Positions 1 through 7,395 of a stretch of DNA of 35,475 nt are shown piece after piece. The first letter of the stretch is position 1; each line of letters begins with the position of its first letter. Source of the stretch: JBFWQM01 sp050249455. Lineage in GTDB: Bacteria; Pseudomonadota; Alphaproteobacteria; MPNO01; VGEU01. Both the position numbers and the translations under genes were made by a program. The stretch covers positions 1 through 35,475 of the forward strand of contig JBFWQM010000022.1 of assembly GCA_050249455.1 (NCBI GenBank), written 5' to 3'. A model generated the notes under the pieces. It worked only from the letters and a program-made list of their open reading frames with translations. It searched no databases and had not been told where the DNA came from.

Positions 1-341
1 TCGATCTCCCCGGCGGCCAGCAGGCGCGCCGCGCGAGACTCGGCCAGGTCACAGACGATCGTCCCGCCGAGGTTGAAGACGGCATCGCCGAACGCGGCAA
101 GCGGCCGCTCTGGCAACCCGGGCGCGCAGCGCTCGACGATGTCCAGGGCGGCGTTCATGTCCGCATCGAGTCGGGTCCTGCACTCGGCCAGCGAGTAGAC
201 CTTGCCGCGCTCCACGTTGGTCGTGGACCCCCAGCACGTCGTGAGAATGCCTGGAGGGTCGACATAGGCCACTTGGCGCAACCCTTCCGCGGCCATCGCC
301 AGCGGGATCGCGAGAGCGAGCGCGGCGGCGCGGCGGTCCAC
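1..341 (-). CDS. GH24 endolysin with SAR-like N-terminus (3' end outside window)
   Basis: Lysozyme-type muramidase that would cleave peptidoglycan at the end of infection. From the GTG at 341 the protein begins with Asp-Arg-Arg, then an Ala/Leu-rich weakly hydrophobic stretch (residues 5-18), then at once Glu19-Gly20. Glu19, Asp28 and Thr34 keep the 9- and 15-residue spacings of the T4 lysozyme triad E11/D20/T26, and the context EGLRQVAYVDPPGILTTCWG fits the phage 21/P1-type GH24 family. A short, barely hydrophobic segment directly before the catalytic Glu is typical of signal-arrest-release endolysins, held inactive in the membrane until it is depolarised (inference). The in-frame stop TGA lies just upstream, so GTG 341 is the only reasonable start. 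About 113 codons are in the window and roughly the last third is missing. It starts 1 bp after the stop of the small membrane protein gene, as expected in a lysis cassette. Confidence 0.85.
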   Translation of the reverse strand, partial: MDRRAAALALAIPLAMAAEGLRQVAYVDPPGILTTCWGSTTNVERGKVYSLAECRTRLDADMNAALDIVERCAPGLPERPLAAFGDAVFNLGGTIVCDLAESRAARLLAAGEI

Positions 342-342
342 G

Positions 343-537
343 TCAGCGAATCATGTGCCGGATGAGCGCCACCACGGCAAACGCGATGGCGACCGCGACG
401 AAGCCGGCGACCCAGCGGTCCCGGCCAGGCGCGCGCCAGCGCTGCCACAGACTCGACGCTCTGCGCTGCCGGTTGAGTTCGTCCACCTGGGCCTGGATGC
501 GCTCGCGCATGTCGGGCATGTCCTCGGGCTGGGTCAC
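343..537 (-). CDS. Small one-span membrane protein, putative holin-like lysis protein
   Basis: This 64-residue protein has a charged N-terminal half (residues 1-40, with a basic cluster near 24-40) and one hydrophobic segment at about 42-59, ending in a short basic tail (RHMIR). Positive charge before the segment predicts N-inside topology with almost nothing outside. It starts at GTG 537, 1 bp after the stop of the coiled-coil membrane protein, and ends 1 bp before the endolysin start, so it is translated within the lysis cassette. Size, topology and place suggest a holin or antiholin, but no family motif was recognised. Another option is a small accessory protein of the endolysin release system. 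Confidence 0.6.
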   Translation of the reverse strand: MTQPEDMPDMRERIQAQVDELNRQRRASSLWQRWRAPGRDRWVAGFVAVAIAFAVVALIRHMIR

Positions 538-538
538 G

Positions 539-1069
539 TCACTCCTCCTCGCCGCCGCCGGGCTCGTACTTGTTCAGGCGCCGCCGCAGCGCCTCGACCT
601 GAGCGGTCAGGCGGTCCACCTGCGCATGCAGACCGGAGATCTCCTGCTCGCGTGTGGCGATGCGAAGGTCGCGCGCGCGGATCTGGTCGGCCTGGTCGTC
701 CAACTGGCGACGCAGGTCGGCGATCTTCATCTCGAGCAGCTCGCGATCCTTGACCGCGTTCTCCAGCTTCGCGGCGTTGACTTCGAGCTTCGCCTCGAGG
801 GCGGCGAACTTGTTCCGCCAGAGGTGCAGCTCCTGTCGCGACTCCGATGCGCGTTCCTCGCGCTCCTCGGCGAGCGCGTCCTTCAGCGCCTCGTGTTCCT
901 TGCGGGCCGACTCGCGCTCGGCGGCAGCCTCCTTCTCCTTGCTGTCGAGACGCCCGGTCAGCCACCGGACCACGAAGAACAGCATCGTCAGCAGGGTCGC
1001 GCCGAAACCGACGATCTCCCCCAGGCTCGGTAGTTCGTCCATCCAGGTTCCGGTGATCAGGGTGTCCAT
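539..1069 (-). CDS. Membrane-anchored coiled-coil protein of the lysis region
   Basis: The 176-residue protein has a hydrophobic segment at about residues 18-37 (GFGATLLTMLFFVVRW), then a very long Glu/Lys/Arg/Ala-rich heptad region (about 45-165) predicted to be coiled coil, and an acidic tail. Basic residues follow the hydrophobic segment, which by the positive-inside rule would place the coil in the cytoplasm. This argues against a simple Rz-type inner-membrane spanin, which has a periplasmic coil. ATG 1069 is preceded by a GAGGGA ribosome site and lies 10 bp after the upstream fibre gene. It is the first gene of the membrane/lysis cluster. It may be a holin-associated factor or a structural anchor; the function is not recognised. 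Confidence 0.7.
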   Translation of the reverse strand: MDTLITGTWMDELPSLGEIVGFGATLLTMLFFVVRWLTGRLDSKEKEAAAERESARKEHEALKDALAEEREERASESRQELHLWRNKFAALEAKLEVNAAKLENAVKDRELLEMKIADLRRQLDDQADQIRARDLRIATREQEISGLHAQVDRLTAQVEALRRRLNKYEPGGGEEE

Positions 1070-1079
1070 CGCGCGTCCC

Positions 1080-2411
1080 TCAACCGAGAACGCTCATGCC
1101 GTCGTCGCCGACGTAGTAGTCGAGCGGCCCGTGCAGGACCGCCATGAACCGCCCCGGGTCCGCCGCGCCGACCGGGATGATCTTCACCCGGTGATCCTGG
1201 CCGGCGTTGCCGATCTTCCGGCACCACCGGTAGAGCTCGAGGTGATGGTGCGGGCAGGAGGTGACCTGCACGCCGCCCAGCATCGGCGTCTGGTACTCGG
1301 TCGGCCCGAGCCACGACAACGCAGGCTTCACCGGCCGCGTGAGGCTCGACGGCCAGCGCCAGAACCGGAAGAAGCCGTCATCGCCGCGCGACGACCGGAA
1401 CTCGATCAGGCACTCGTCCCAGCGCCCGGTGACGATCGGGTCGGGCGCCACCTGGTTGTGGATCTCGCGCCAGGTTCCCGGGGTCGTCCCGTCGCCGGAG
1501 CCGAATGCCTTGGTCGCTGACAGCGCGCCGCGGCGGACTTCCATGCCGTAGCGCATCGCCGTGCCATCGCCCACCAGGTACAGCGCCGAGCACGGACCGG
1601 TGCCGTTCAGGTTCGCGAGCATCGCATCCTCGGCGATGCCGAGCGTGCGCGCGGCGGCCGTCGGATCGATGCCGATGCGCCGCAGGTGCCAGGCGTCCGG
1701 TTGGTCGCGGAACTGCACGCGGCTCGTCACGATGCCGGCACCGGCGTCCACGGCGAGCCAGAACTCGCTCCAGTGGATGGTCAGCACCTTGCCCTCGGCC
1801 ATTCCGAGCGTGCCGGCCAAGTGCCGCCGGTTCTGCCAGGACGCGCGCGACAGGTTGCCGTGCCACGCCCGCGACGCCGCGTCGACGTACTGCAGCATCG
1901 TCCCGGTGACGCGGCCATCCGGCGACGGGCCGCGCCGGCAGTCCGTCATGATCGGGTGCGACATGCCCGGCATGCCGACCTCGCCGGTCTGGTACGGCGG
2001 GACGCCTCGCTCCCAGGCTTCCGCGTCGAAGAACGTCGAGTACCCGGCGCGCAGCCCGAGGTTACCCTTCGTGAAGTCGATCCAGCGCGAGACGTCGACC
2101 GGCACGGACTGGTTGCGCGCGGGCGGGCCAGGGCCGTCGACTGGCTCGGTCCAGGCGAAGGTGCGGCGATTGCCGGCCGGCGGAGGCGGCAGAGGCGCGG
2201 GGATCGGCACCGGTGTCGGCGTCGGGCTCGGCGCGGGCGCCCAGACGCGCTCTACGGCCTCCAGGCGCTTCTCCAGGGCATCCGCACGGACCTGCGCAGC
2301 CTCCAGCGCCGCCGCATGCTCTGCGATCGTCTCCTGCTGCTTCGCGAGCGCTGCCGCGAACGCCCGCGACAGGCCGTCCAGGTCCTCGGGCGTGGCGACG
2401 GGGGTCGGCAT
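1080..2411 (-). CDS. Tail fibre/spike protein with putative polysaccharide-lyase-like domain
   Basis: From ATG 2411 (overlapping the upstream stop as ATGA) the protein has 443 residues. Residues 1-55 form an Ala/Glu-rich helical, coiled-coil-like stretch. A Pro/Thr-rich linker (about 58-80, PTPTPVPIPAPLPPPP) follows, then a globular region rich in Trp, Tyr, Gly and Asp. Its later part (WDECLIEFRSSRGDDGFFRF) resembles the strand-rich core of heparin-lyase-I/alginate-lyase-like jelly rolls, where a Trp-containing strand precedes a DGxxxxW-type turn. This similarity is by eye and weak. The gene closes a row of four fibre genes of which two others carry esterase motifs, so a role in binding or cutting a surface polysaccharide is a reasonable inference. 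No typical phage beta-helix spike repeats are visible. Confidence 0.6.
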   Translation of the reverse strand: MPTPVATPEDLDGLSRAFAAALAKQQETIAEHAAALEAAQVRADALEKRLEAVERVWAPAPSPTPTPVPIPAPLPPPPAGNRRTFAWTEPVDGPGPPARNQSVPVDVSRWIDFTKGNLGLRAGYSTFFDAEAWERGVPPYQTGEVGMPGMSHPIMTDCRRGPSPDGRVTGTMLQYVDAASRAWHGNLSRASWQNRRHLAGTLGMAEGKVLTIHWSEFWLAVDAGAGIVTSRVQFRDQPDAWHLRRIGIDPTAAARTLGIAEDAMLANLNGTGPCSALYLVGDGTAMRYGMEVRRGALSATKAFGSGDGTTPGTWREIHNQVAPDPIVTGRWDECLIEFRSSRGDDGFFRFWRWPSSLTRPVKPALSWLGPTEYQTPMLGGVQVTSCPHHHLELYRWCRKIGNAGQDHRVKIIPVGAADPGRFMAVLHGPLDYYVGDDGMSVLG

Positions 2412-3304
2412 CAGAGCCAGCGCGCGGCCGCGTCCGCCCACATGACGCCAGCCTGCCGCAGCGACGCAGGGGTCATGTGCAAACCGTCGCGCAGGCCACG
2501 CTGCCACCAGTTGGTGACCGTCGACATCTCCCCGAGCTGCGTCCAGTCAGCGCCCGCAATCACACCGCGCGGCGCGAGGATCGCCAGAGCATCCTGCCAG
2601 CCCGGGATCAGATGCGAGTCGTACCGCGCGTTGTTCGCCCGGCAGCTCATGCCGATGGAGACGCGCACGCCGCGAGCCAGCATGAAGTTGGCAACCGAGA
2701 CCAGCGCGTCGCGAAACTGTTCGCGCGTCGACAGCGTCGCGGCGTCCGACTGACCGAAGCTGATGAAGCACCACTTCTCGTCAAAGGGAGCCTGATTGAC
2801 CGCGGTGTACGCGGCCGCGACTAGACCGTTCGGGTCGAACGCTCGATCCCCTTCGACCATGATCTGCTGCGCGGTCTCGTGCGCGGTCGACGGCCCGATG
2901 TAGTTCCACGGCACAGAGTCGGCACCGGTCGTCGTCGAGGTTCCCGTCGGTTGAACAGTAGCGATCGACCCGCCGGATCCAACCGTGCCGCCGGCGCGCC
3001 ACGTGGCGCCATCGGACAGCAGCAACTGCCCCGGGATCGCGTAGCCATTGACCTGCTGTGCCCACGTCACCGGATAGCCGGCCCACGATCGCACGACGGC
3101 AGTGGTGCCCTTCGCCGTTTTCTTGACCGAGATCCAGTGCCGCGATCCACGTTCGGCGGCCGCATCAATGAAGAACGGCCACGCCGAACAGCTTCCCGTA
3201 TCGGCGTCCGACATCGGCGAACCGATGCGGCTGTAGCCGATTGGCGTGCCGCCGCTGCCGTTCTCGTTGCTCTGCCCGATCAGGCAGACCGCGATCCGCT
3301 TCAT
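2411..3304 (-). CDS. SGNH-type carbohydrate esterase, phage receptor module
   Basis: The 297-residue protein has the blocks of a GDSL/SGNH hydrolase of the sialate-O-acetylesterase-like type. LIGQSN with Ser12 near the N-terminus is block I, a FISFGQSD segment in the middle may contribute the oxyanion hole, and DGLH (Asp273, His276) near the C-terminus is block V. The catalytic triad would be Ser12, Asp273, His276. Such enzymes remove acetyl groups from surface sugars. There is no fibre-like N-terminal attachment domain, so it either binds a neighbouring fibre or acts free. ATG 3304 overlaps the upstream stop by 4 bp, and the stop overlaps the next gene by 3 bp, so translation of the four receptor genes appears coupled. 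Substrate is unknown. Confidence 0.75.
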   Translation of the reverse strand: MKRIAVCLIGQSNENGSGGTPIGYSRIGSPMSDADTGSCSAWPFFIDAAAERGSRHWISVKKTAKGTTAVVRSWAGYPVTWAQQVNGYAIPGQLLLSDGATWRAGGTVGSGGSIATVQPTGTSTTTGADSVPWNYIGPSTAHETAQQIMVEGDRAFDPNGLVAAAYTAVNQAPFDEKWCFISFGQSDAATLSTREQFRDALVSVANFMLARGVRVSIGMSCRANNARYDSHLIPGWQDALAILAPRGVIAGADWTQLGEMSTVTNWWQRGLRDGLHMTPASLRQAGVMWADAAARWL

Positions 3305-4314
3305 GCTCCCACCTCGGCGATCGTGAGCGGCGACGCCGGCCGAGCGGCCAGACGCTGCACGAGTCGGCCGACGTTGCCCGGAAGCCCGCCAGGGAACTCC
3401 AGGATGTGCAGATTCGCGAACTTCGCGCCGTAGGTCGTCCCGAAGGGCTGACAGGCAGCGCCAAGGGCGAAAGAGAAACTGCTGTGCTGAGACCAGTACA
3501 GGTGCGTCAGATCGGCGCCCGACAGATCGAGATTGCCGTTGACATAGATCGCCCCGGTCTTGCTCGGCCCGTCCATTGCGAGCGTGATGACGATGCCGGC
3601 CGGAATGTCCATGTCCGCCAGCGTCGGACCGAGCCGCGACCGGTTGCCGGTGCCTGCCGCGCTGTAGATGTCGAAGTAGCCTTTGCCGGCCGCGGAGATG
3701 AGGAAATAAAACCCCGCCTGCGTTGTGTCAGCGATCCCGCATGCGTACCACTGCGCCGCGTCGGCCGTGTGCGCGACCGTGAACGAGATCAGAAGCCCGC
3801 GCGTCGCGTCCATCGTGAGCGCCATCTGCTCGCGCGGGATGTACATGTTCGCGAGGTTCGGCGTGCCTGACCCCGCCGCGGTCGTCAGCCAGCCGGGGTT
3901 GGCCCAGGCCGCGGACTCTGCAAGCGCGACGCCGAGCACGGGCGTCAGGTTCTTGCCGCTGATGTCACGCGGTGGCCCGTGGCCGTTCAACTGGTTTAGC
4001 GGAAGCATCGTCAGGTAGCGCGATGACGGGCCTCCGATGCCGCTCATCTCTTGCGGCAGGTCAGCCCGGCGCATTGATAGGCTCGGCGCAAGTGCTGTCA
4101 GGGCCGCGACCAGCGCCGATTGATTCGCCGGCGTAGCGCCGTTGACGACAGTCCCAAGCGGGATGACGATCGTGCTCTGCTGCGGATAGGCGGAGAACCT
4201 CAGCGCGGCACCGGTGCCACGAGCGACGACCGTGAAGTCCCGCGACAGCGCCTGCGTGCCGCCTACGTCGGTCAGGGCAATGCTGAACGCATCGAGCGAA
4301 CTGATCTTCATCAT
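3301..4314 (-). CDS. Tail fibre-associated protein with LamG/concanavalin-like C-terminal domain
   Basis: The 337-residue protein starts MMKISSLDAF. Residues about 140-320 show alternating beta-strand patterns with AIYVNGNLDL and FANLHILEFPG, typical of LamG/pentraxin-like carbohydrate-binding jelly rolls in phage fibres (by eye). The N-terminal 100 residues may be an attachment or trimerisation part. The gene follows the large fibre gene after 16 bp with no clear Shine-Dalgarno sequence, and its end overlaps the SGNH gene by ATGA. The likely role is binding cell-surface glycan as part of the tail tip. No catalytic residues were recognised, and the exact start (ATG 4314 or the adjacent ATG 4311) is open. 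Confidence 0.6.
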   Translation of the reverse strand: MMKISSLDAFSIALTDVGGTQALSRDFTVVARGTGAALRFSAYPQQSTIVIPLGTVVNGATPANQSALVAALTALAPSLSMRRADLPQEMSGIGGPSSRYLTMLPLNQLNGHGPPRDISGKNLTPVLGVALAESAAWANPGWLTTAAGSGTPNLANMYIPREQMALTMDATRGLLISFTVAHTADAAQWYACGIADTTQAGFYFLISAAGKGYFDIYSAAGTGNRSRLGPTLADMDIPAGIVITLAMDGPSKTGAIYVNGNLDLSGADLTHLYWSQHSSFSFALGAACQPFGTTYGAKFANLHILEFPGGLPGNVGRLVQRLAARPASPLTIAEVGA

Positions 4315-4330
4315 GATTGGATGCCAGTGG

Positions 4331-7300
4331 TTACGACCCGAACACCGGGATCGGCGGCGGGTCGGCGTCGACCTGGGCCTGCGACAGTTCGCCGGGCCAG
4401 CTGTTGCAGTTCTTGCCCAGCAGGCCGCAGCCGGTGCAGGCCTTGTTCGTGGTCATGTTGATGTTCGTCAGCAGCTTGTAGCTGCCGTCGCTCGGGATCT
4501 TCAGCATCGACCCGTGCATGTACTCGTCGAGCTTGCCGTTCGTGCGGTCGCACCCGATGTTCATCACGATCGGGATGTTGGCGCGGTCGTCCGGGCCGCT
4601 CGCATTCGCCTTGACGATGCGCGCCTGCAGCTGCTGCGACAGGCCCGTGCCGCTGCCGACGACGAACTCGAAAGTGTCGCCGCTGCCGCCGTGGAACATC
4701 ACGTGATTGCCTTCGATGAAGGCATTCAGCGGAATGTAGAGCTTGCCGTTGCTGGCGACGTACGCCTTGTTGGTCTTGTAGCGCTGCCCTTCGGCGAGTT
4801 CGGTGCCGCCCTGCGCACCCTGGTTCTTGTCGTACCAATTGAACCAGTTGCCGCAGTCCTGGCGCTCGTAGATCTTGCCCCAGCCGGCGCCCGACGGCTT
4901 CCGGTAGGTGCGGAACCACGAGAGCTCGAGCAGGCTGTTCGGCGCCGCCGCGTAGTTGTAGTTGCCGCTCCCGTCGTCCTCGGGCATGCCGATGAACCAC
5001 GGGCGCAGGATCAGCGTGCCGGTGGTGCCCGGCTCGTTCATCTTGTAGACGAAGCCGCCGCAGTATTTGAAGCTTCCATCATCGAAGCCGGCGCGGCCCT
5101 TCGACATGAAGAAGATCGGCAGGCCCTCGTTCAACGAGTTCATCTGCGACGAGTAGATCGTGCTCGCCGGGGCCGGCGTCGGCGCCTGCGAGCCGCTTCC
5201 CGTCACCAGGTAGCCGCGGATCGTCTCGACCATGGCGGCCGCGACCTTCTGGGCGCCAGCCATCGAGTAGTGCGTGCCGTCGCCGTTGAAGTCGGCGCCG
5301 GCCATTCCGATCGTGGACAGGTCGCGGTAGAAGCGGTTGTTCGCCTGCGAACACCAGTTCTGCATCGCGGCTTTCAGGATCGTGTGGTTGCCGCTGTTGA
5401 ACCACCCAGGGTTGACCGGCGCGAAGACGAAGATCGGGATCGCTCCGCACTCGGTTTCGATCGAGTTCAGCAACGCGACCATGTCGTTGCCGATCCCCGG
5501 TCGCGCCGTGCCGCTTGCCAGGTCGTTCGTGCCGATGTTGACCGACACGTAGTCCGGATTCAGCGCGCCGACCGCCGGGATCTGCGCGGCCAGGTCCGCG
5601 ATCGTCCAGCCGCCGGTCGCGGTCACGTCGTGGCCGCCGGGCTCCATCACGCCGGAGTAGATGCCGACGTAGTCCAGGGTGTAGCCGACCGCGGCCAGGC
5701 CCGACTTCACGTAGTCGCCAGGCGCGTAGATCGCGCCGCCGGGGTTCGCCAGCCAGCCTCGGGTCTGCGAGTCGCCGAGCGCGGCCCAGTCGCCGAGCGC
5801 TCCGGGTGCGACCGGGCCCGGAGTCGGCGCCGGTGTGGGCGTCGGCGCGGGCGGCGGCGTGGGCGTCGGTGCCGGCGCCGTGCCAGCGGCGAAGTAGGTG
5901 ATCGACGTGACGCGCAGGCTGCCCGGGAAGCCCTCGATGTCGCTGGCGTTGAACGCATGCGCGTTGCCGGACACCGTCGCGTTGCGGATCCAGAACTCGC
6001 GCAGCGTCGGGTCGGCGGCACCATAGCGGCCGATGATCTGGATGTCGCGCGTGCCGTTGGTCAGGCCGCTCGCGATCTCGATGCGGTCAGTCGCCTTGGT
6101 CGTCGTGCCGCTGCCGCTGTTCGGGATGTCGGACGGGTCGGTCGAGTTCGTCTCGACGACGGCCGCGCACCAGACATCGACGTCGAGCGTTTCGCTGTCG
6201 GATGCGACGATCGTGAAGTTGAAAAACGACGTGCCGGTGCCGGACGACGTCAGCGGCTGCCAGCCGGTGCCCGCCGTGACCTGCACCCACTCGTTCGTCG
6301 CCATATCGCGAACCCGCAGGTTCTGCGCGACGCCCTTGTTCGATTTCAGCCAGGCCCGAGCCGCCTGGCTGCCGGACAGGCCCAGCACCTGACCCTGGAT
6401 ACCGTTCGCGCCGGCCGATGCTTGCAGGCGGACGGCGTTCGTGCCGCCCTTCGGGTCGGTGCGGCCCGTGGTGCGCGTGACGCCGCCGCCGATCGCGGTC
6501 CAGCCGGTGCCGCCGGGCGCTTCGCCGTACTCCAGCTTGTTCGTCATCGCCGCTTCCAGCAGCAGGCCCAGCGCCGTGCCCGTGGCGGGCGCCTTGTCGT
6601 ATCGGCCGACATCGGTGCTCGCCGAGGCGACGGTACTGATGCCCGACACGTAGTGCGCAGCGCCAGCGCGCTCGAGCGTCATCGGCGACGGGATGGCCGT
6701 CGACACGTCGAACGTGTCACCGGACGGCGCCGGAGCGGGCGGCGGGGTCGGCGTGGGGGTCGGTGACCCGGGCGCGGGTGTCAGCGCGGCGACGGCCGCC
6801 TGCAGGTCGACGATCTGCTGTTTCAGCCGCTGGTGCTCGACGTAGTGGGGCGTGCCGACGACGAGGTCGCTGACCAGGGCGTTGTTGCTGTTCAGCGCCT
6901 GCGCGGCCTGCAGCAGCGCCGCCCGGAACGCCTCGCCGTCAATCGACGAGCCGATCGGCAACAGCGGCGCGCGAGAGACGCGCTCGTTCAGTTCCTGGAC
7001 AACGGCGGCCAGCCGATCGACGATCTCCTCGGCCACCTGCGGCCAGAGTGCGCCCTGGTTCGCCAGTGTCGCCGGCTGCGCCGCAGAGGTCGCGCCGCGC
7101 AGGTAGATTTCCTGCCCCGCGGTCGCCGTCGTTCTGACCGACCCGCCTGGCGAGGTGTTCTGATCGGGGTTTCGCGTGATCGTGTAGCCGGTGTTCGGCA
7201 CGACCGTCACGACGTCCGTGGCCGGGTCCCGGAACAGGACCTCGATCTCGGCATCGGAGAAGACTCGGAACGTGAACGGAACCGTCTGGGCGGCCCCCGT

Positions 7301-7345
7301 CGCGATGACCGGGGTCGTGACCCTCGGCGTGGTGGCAAGCGTCAT
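4331..7345 (-). CDS. Large tail fibre: T7 gp17-type N-terminus fused to SGNH esterase
   Basis: This 1004-residue modular protein has an N-terminal region (about 1-130; VPFTFRVFSDAEIEVLFRD, then GYTITRNPDQNTSPGGSV) that matches the pattern of T7-type tail fibre attachment domains. A short coiled coil (HQRLKQQIVDLQAAVAAL) leads to a Pro/Thr linker, a beta-rich module (about 225-480), and a second Pro/Thr linker. Next is a complete SGNH hydrolase: GDSQTR with Ser526, GTND with Asn607, and DGTH with Asp689/His692. A third Pro/Thr linker joins the C-terminal module (about 745-1004), which is Trp/Tyr/Gly-rich with several cysteines near the end (CTGCGLLGKNC) and could be another sugar-binding or lyase-like fold. 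It should attach to the tail and deacetylate the host glycan during adsorption. Its ribosome site GGAGGG is partly inside a perfect inverted repeat, described separately. Confidence 0.85.
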   Translation of the reverse strand: MTLATTPRVTTPVIATGAAQTVPFTFRVFSDAEIEVLFRDPATDVVTVVPNTGYTITRNPDQNTSPGGSVRTTATAGQEIYLRGATSAAQPATLANQGALWPQVAEEIVDRLAAVVQELNERVSRAPLLPIGSSIDGEAFRAALLQAAQALNSNNALVSDLVVGTPHYVEHQRLKQQIVDLQAAVAALTPAPGSPTPTPTPPPAPAPSGDTFDVSTAIPSPMTLERAGAAHYVSGISTVASASTDVGRYDKAPATGTALGLLLEAAMTNKLEYGEAPGGTGWTAIGGGVTRTTGRTDPKGGTNAVRLQASAGANGIQGQVLGLSGSQAARAWLKSNKGVAQNLRVRDMATNEWVQVTAGTGWQPLTSSGTGTSFFNFTIVASDSETLDVDVWCAAVVETNSTDPSDIPNSGSGTTTKATDRIEIASGLTNGTRDIQIIGRYGAADPTLREFWIRNATVSGNAHAFNASDIEGFPGSLRVTSITYFAAGTAPAPTPTPPPAPTPTPAPTPGPVAPGALGDWAALGDSQTRGWLANPGGAIYAPGDYVKSGLAAVGYTLDYVGIYSGVMEPGGHDVTATGGWTIADLAAQIPAVGALNPDYVSVNIGTNDLASGTARPGIGNDMVALLNSIETECGAIPIFVFAPVNPGWFNSGNHTILKAAMQNWCSQANNRFYRDLSTIGMAGADFNGDGTHYSMAGAQKVAAAMVETIRGYLVTGSGSQAPTPAPASTIYSSQMNSLNEGLPIFFMSKGRAGFDDGSFKYCGGFVYKMNEPGTTGTLILRPWFIGMPEDDGSGNYNYAAAPNSLLELSWFRTYRKPSGAGWGKIYERQDCGNWFNWYDKNQGAQGGTELAEGQRYKTNKAYVASNGKLYIPLNAFIEGNHVMFHGGSGDTFEFVVGSGTGLSQQLQARIVKANASGPDDRANIPIVMNIGCDRTNGKLDEYMHGSMLKIPSDGSYKLLTNINMTTNKACTGCGLLGKNCNSWPGELSQAQVDADPPPIPVFGS

Positions 7346-7346
7346 G

Positions 7347-7395
7347 GGGACCCTCCGCGCCGCGCACTATAGGCGGCGGGTCCCTTGGCTAATTG
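7347..7395 (-). promoter_or_regulatory. ATTAGCCAA element E1 plus hairpin before the tail fibre gene
   Basis: On the minus strand CAATTAGCCAA (7395-7385) contains the stop codon of the 2054-residue protein and is followed by a strong hairpin. The perfect 7-bp repeat GGGACCC/GGGTCCC (7384-7378 with 7353-7347) encloses an inner 5-bp stem GCCGC/GCGGC (7377-7373 with 7363-7359) and a 9-base loop holding TATAGTGC. The fibre Shine-Dalgarno GGAGGG (7356-7351) lies partly in the outer stem, 5 bases before ATG 7345. The 9-mer recurs at two other late-gene gaps. It may be a late promoter with a noncanonical -35 box (TATAGT lies 15 bp after TTAGCC) or an RNA control element. Confidence 0.55.

Noticed and set aside
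4214..6766. A plus-strand open frame of 850 codons opposite the tail fibre gene
   Set aside because: Its composition (Arg/Val/Asp/Ala low complexity) is typical of an antisense shadow, and the minus strand carries a complete SGNH domain.
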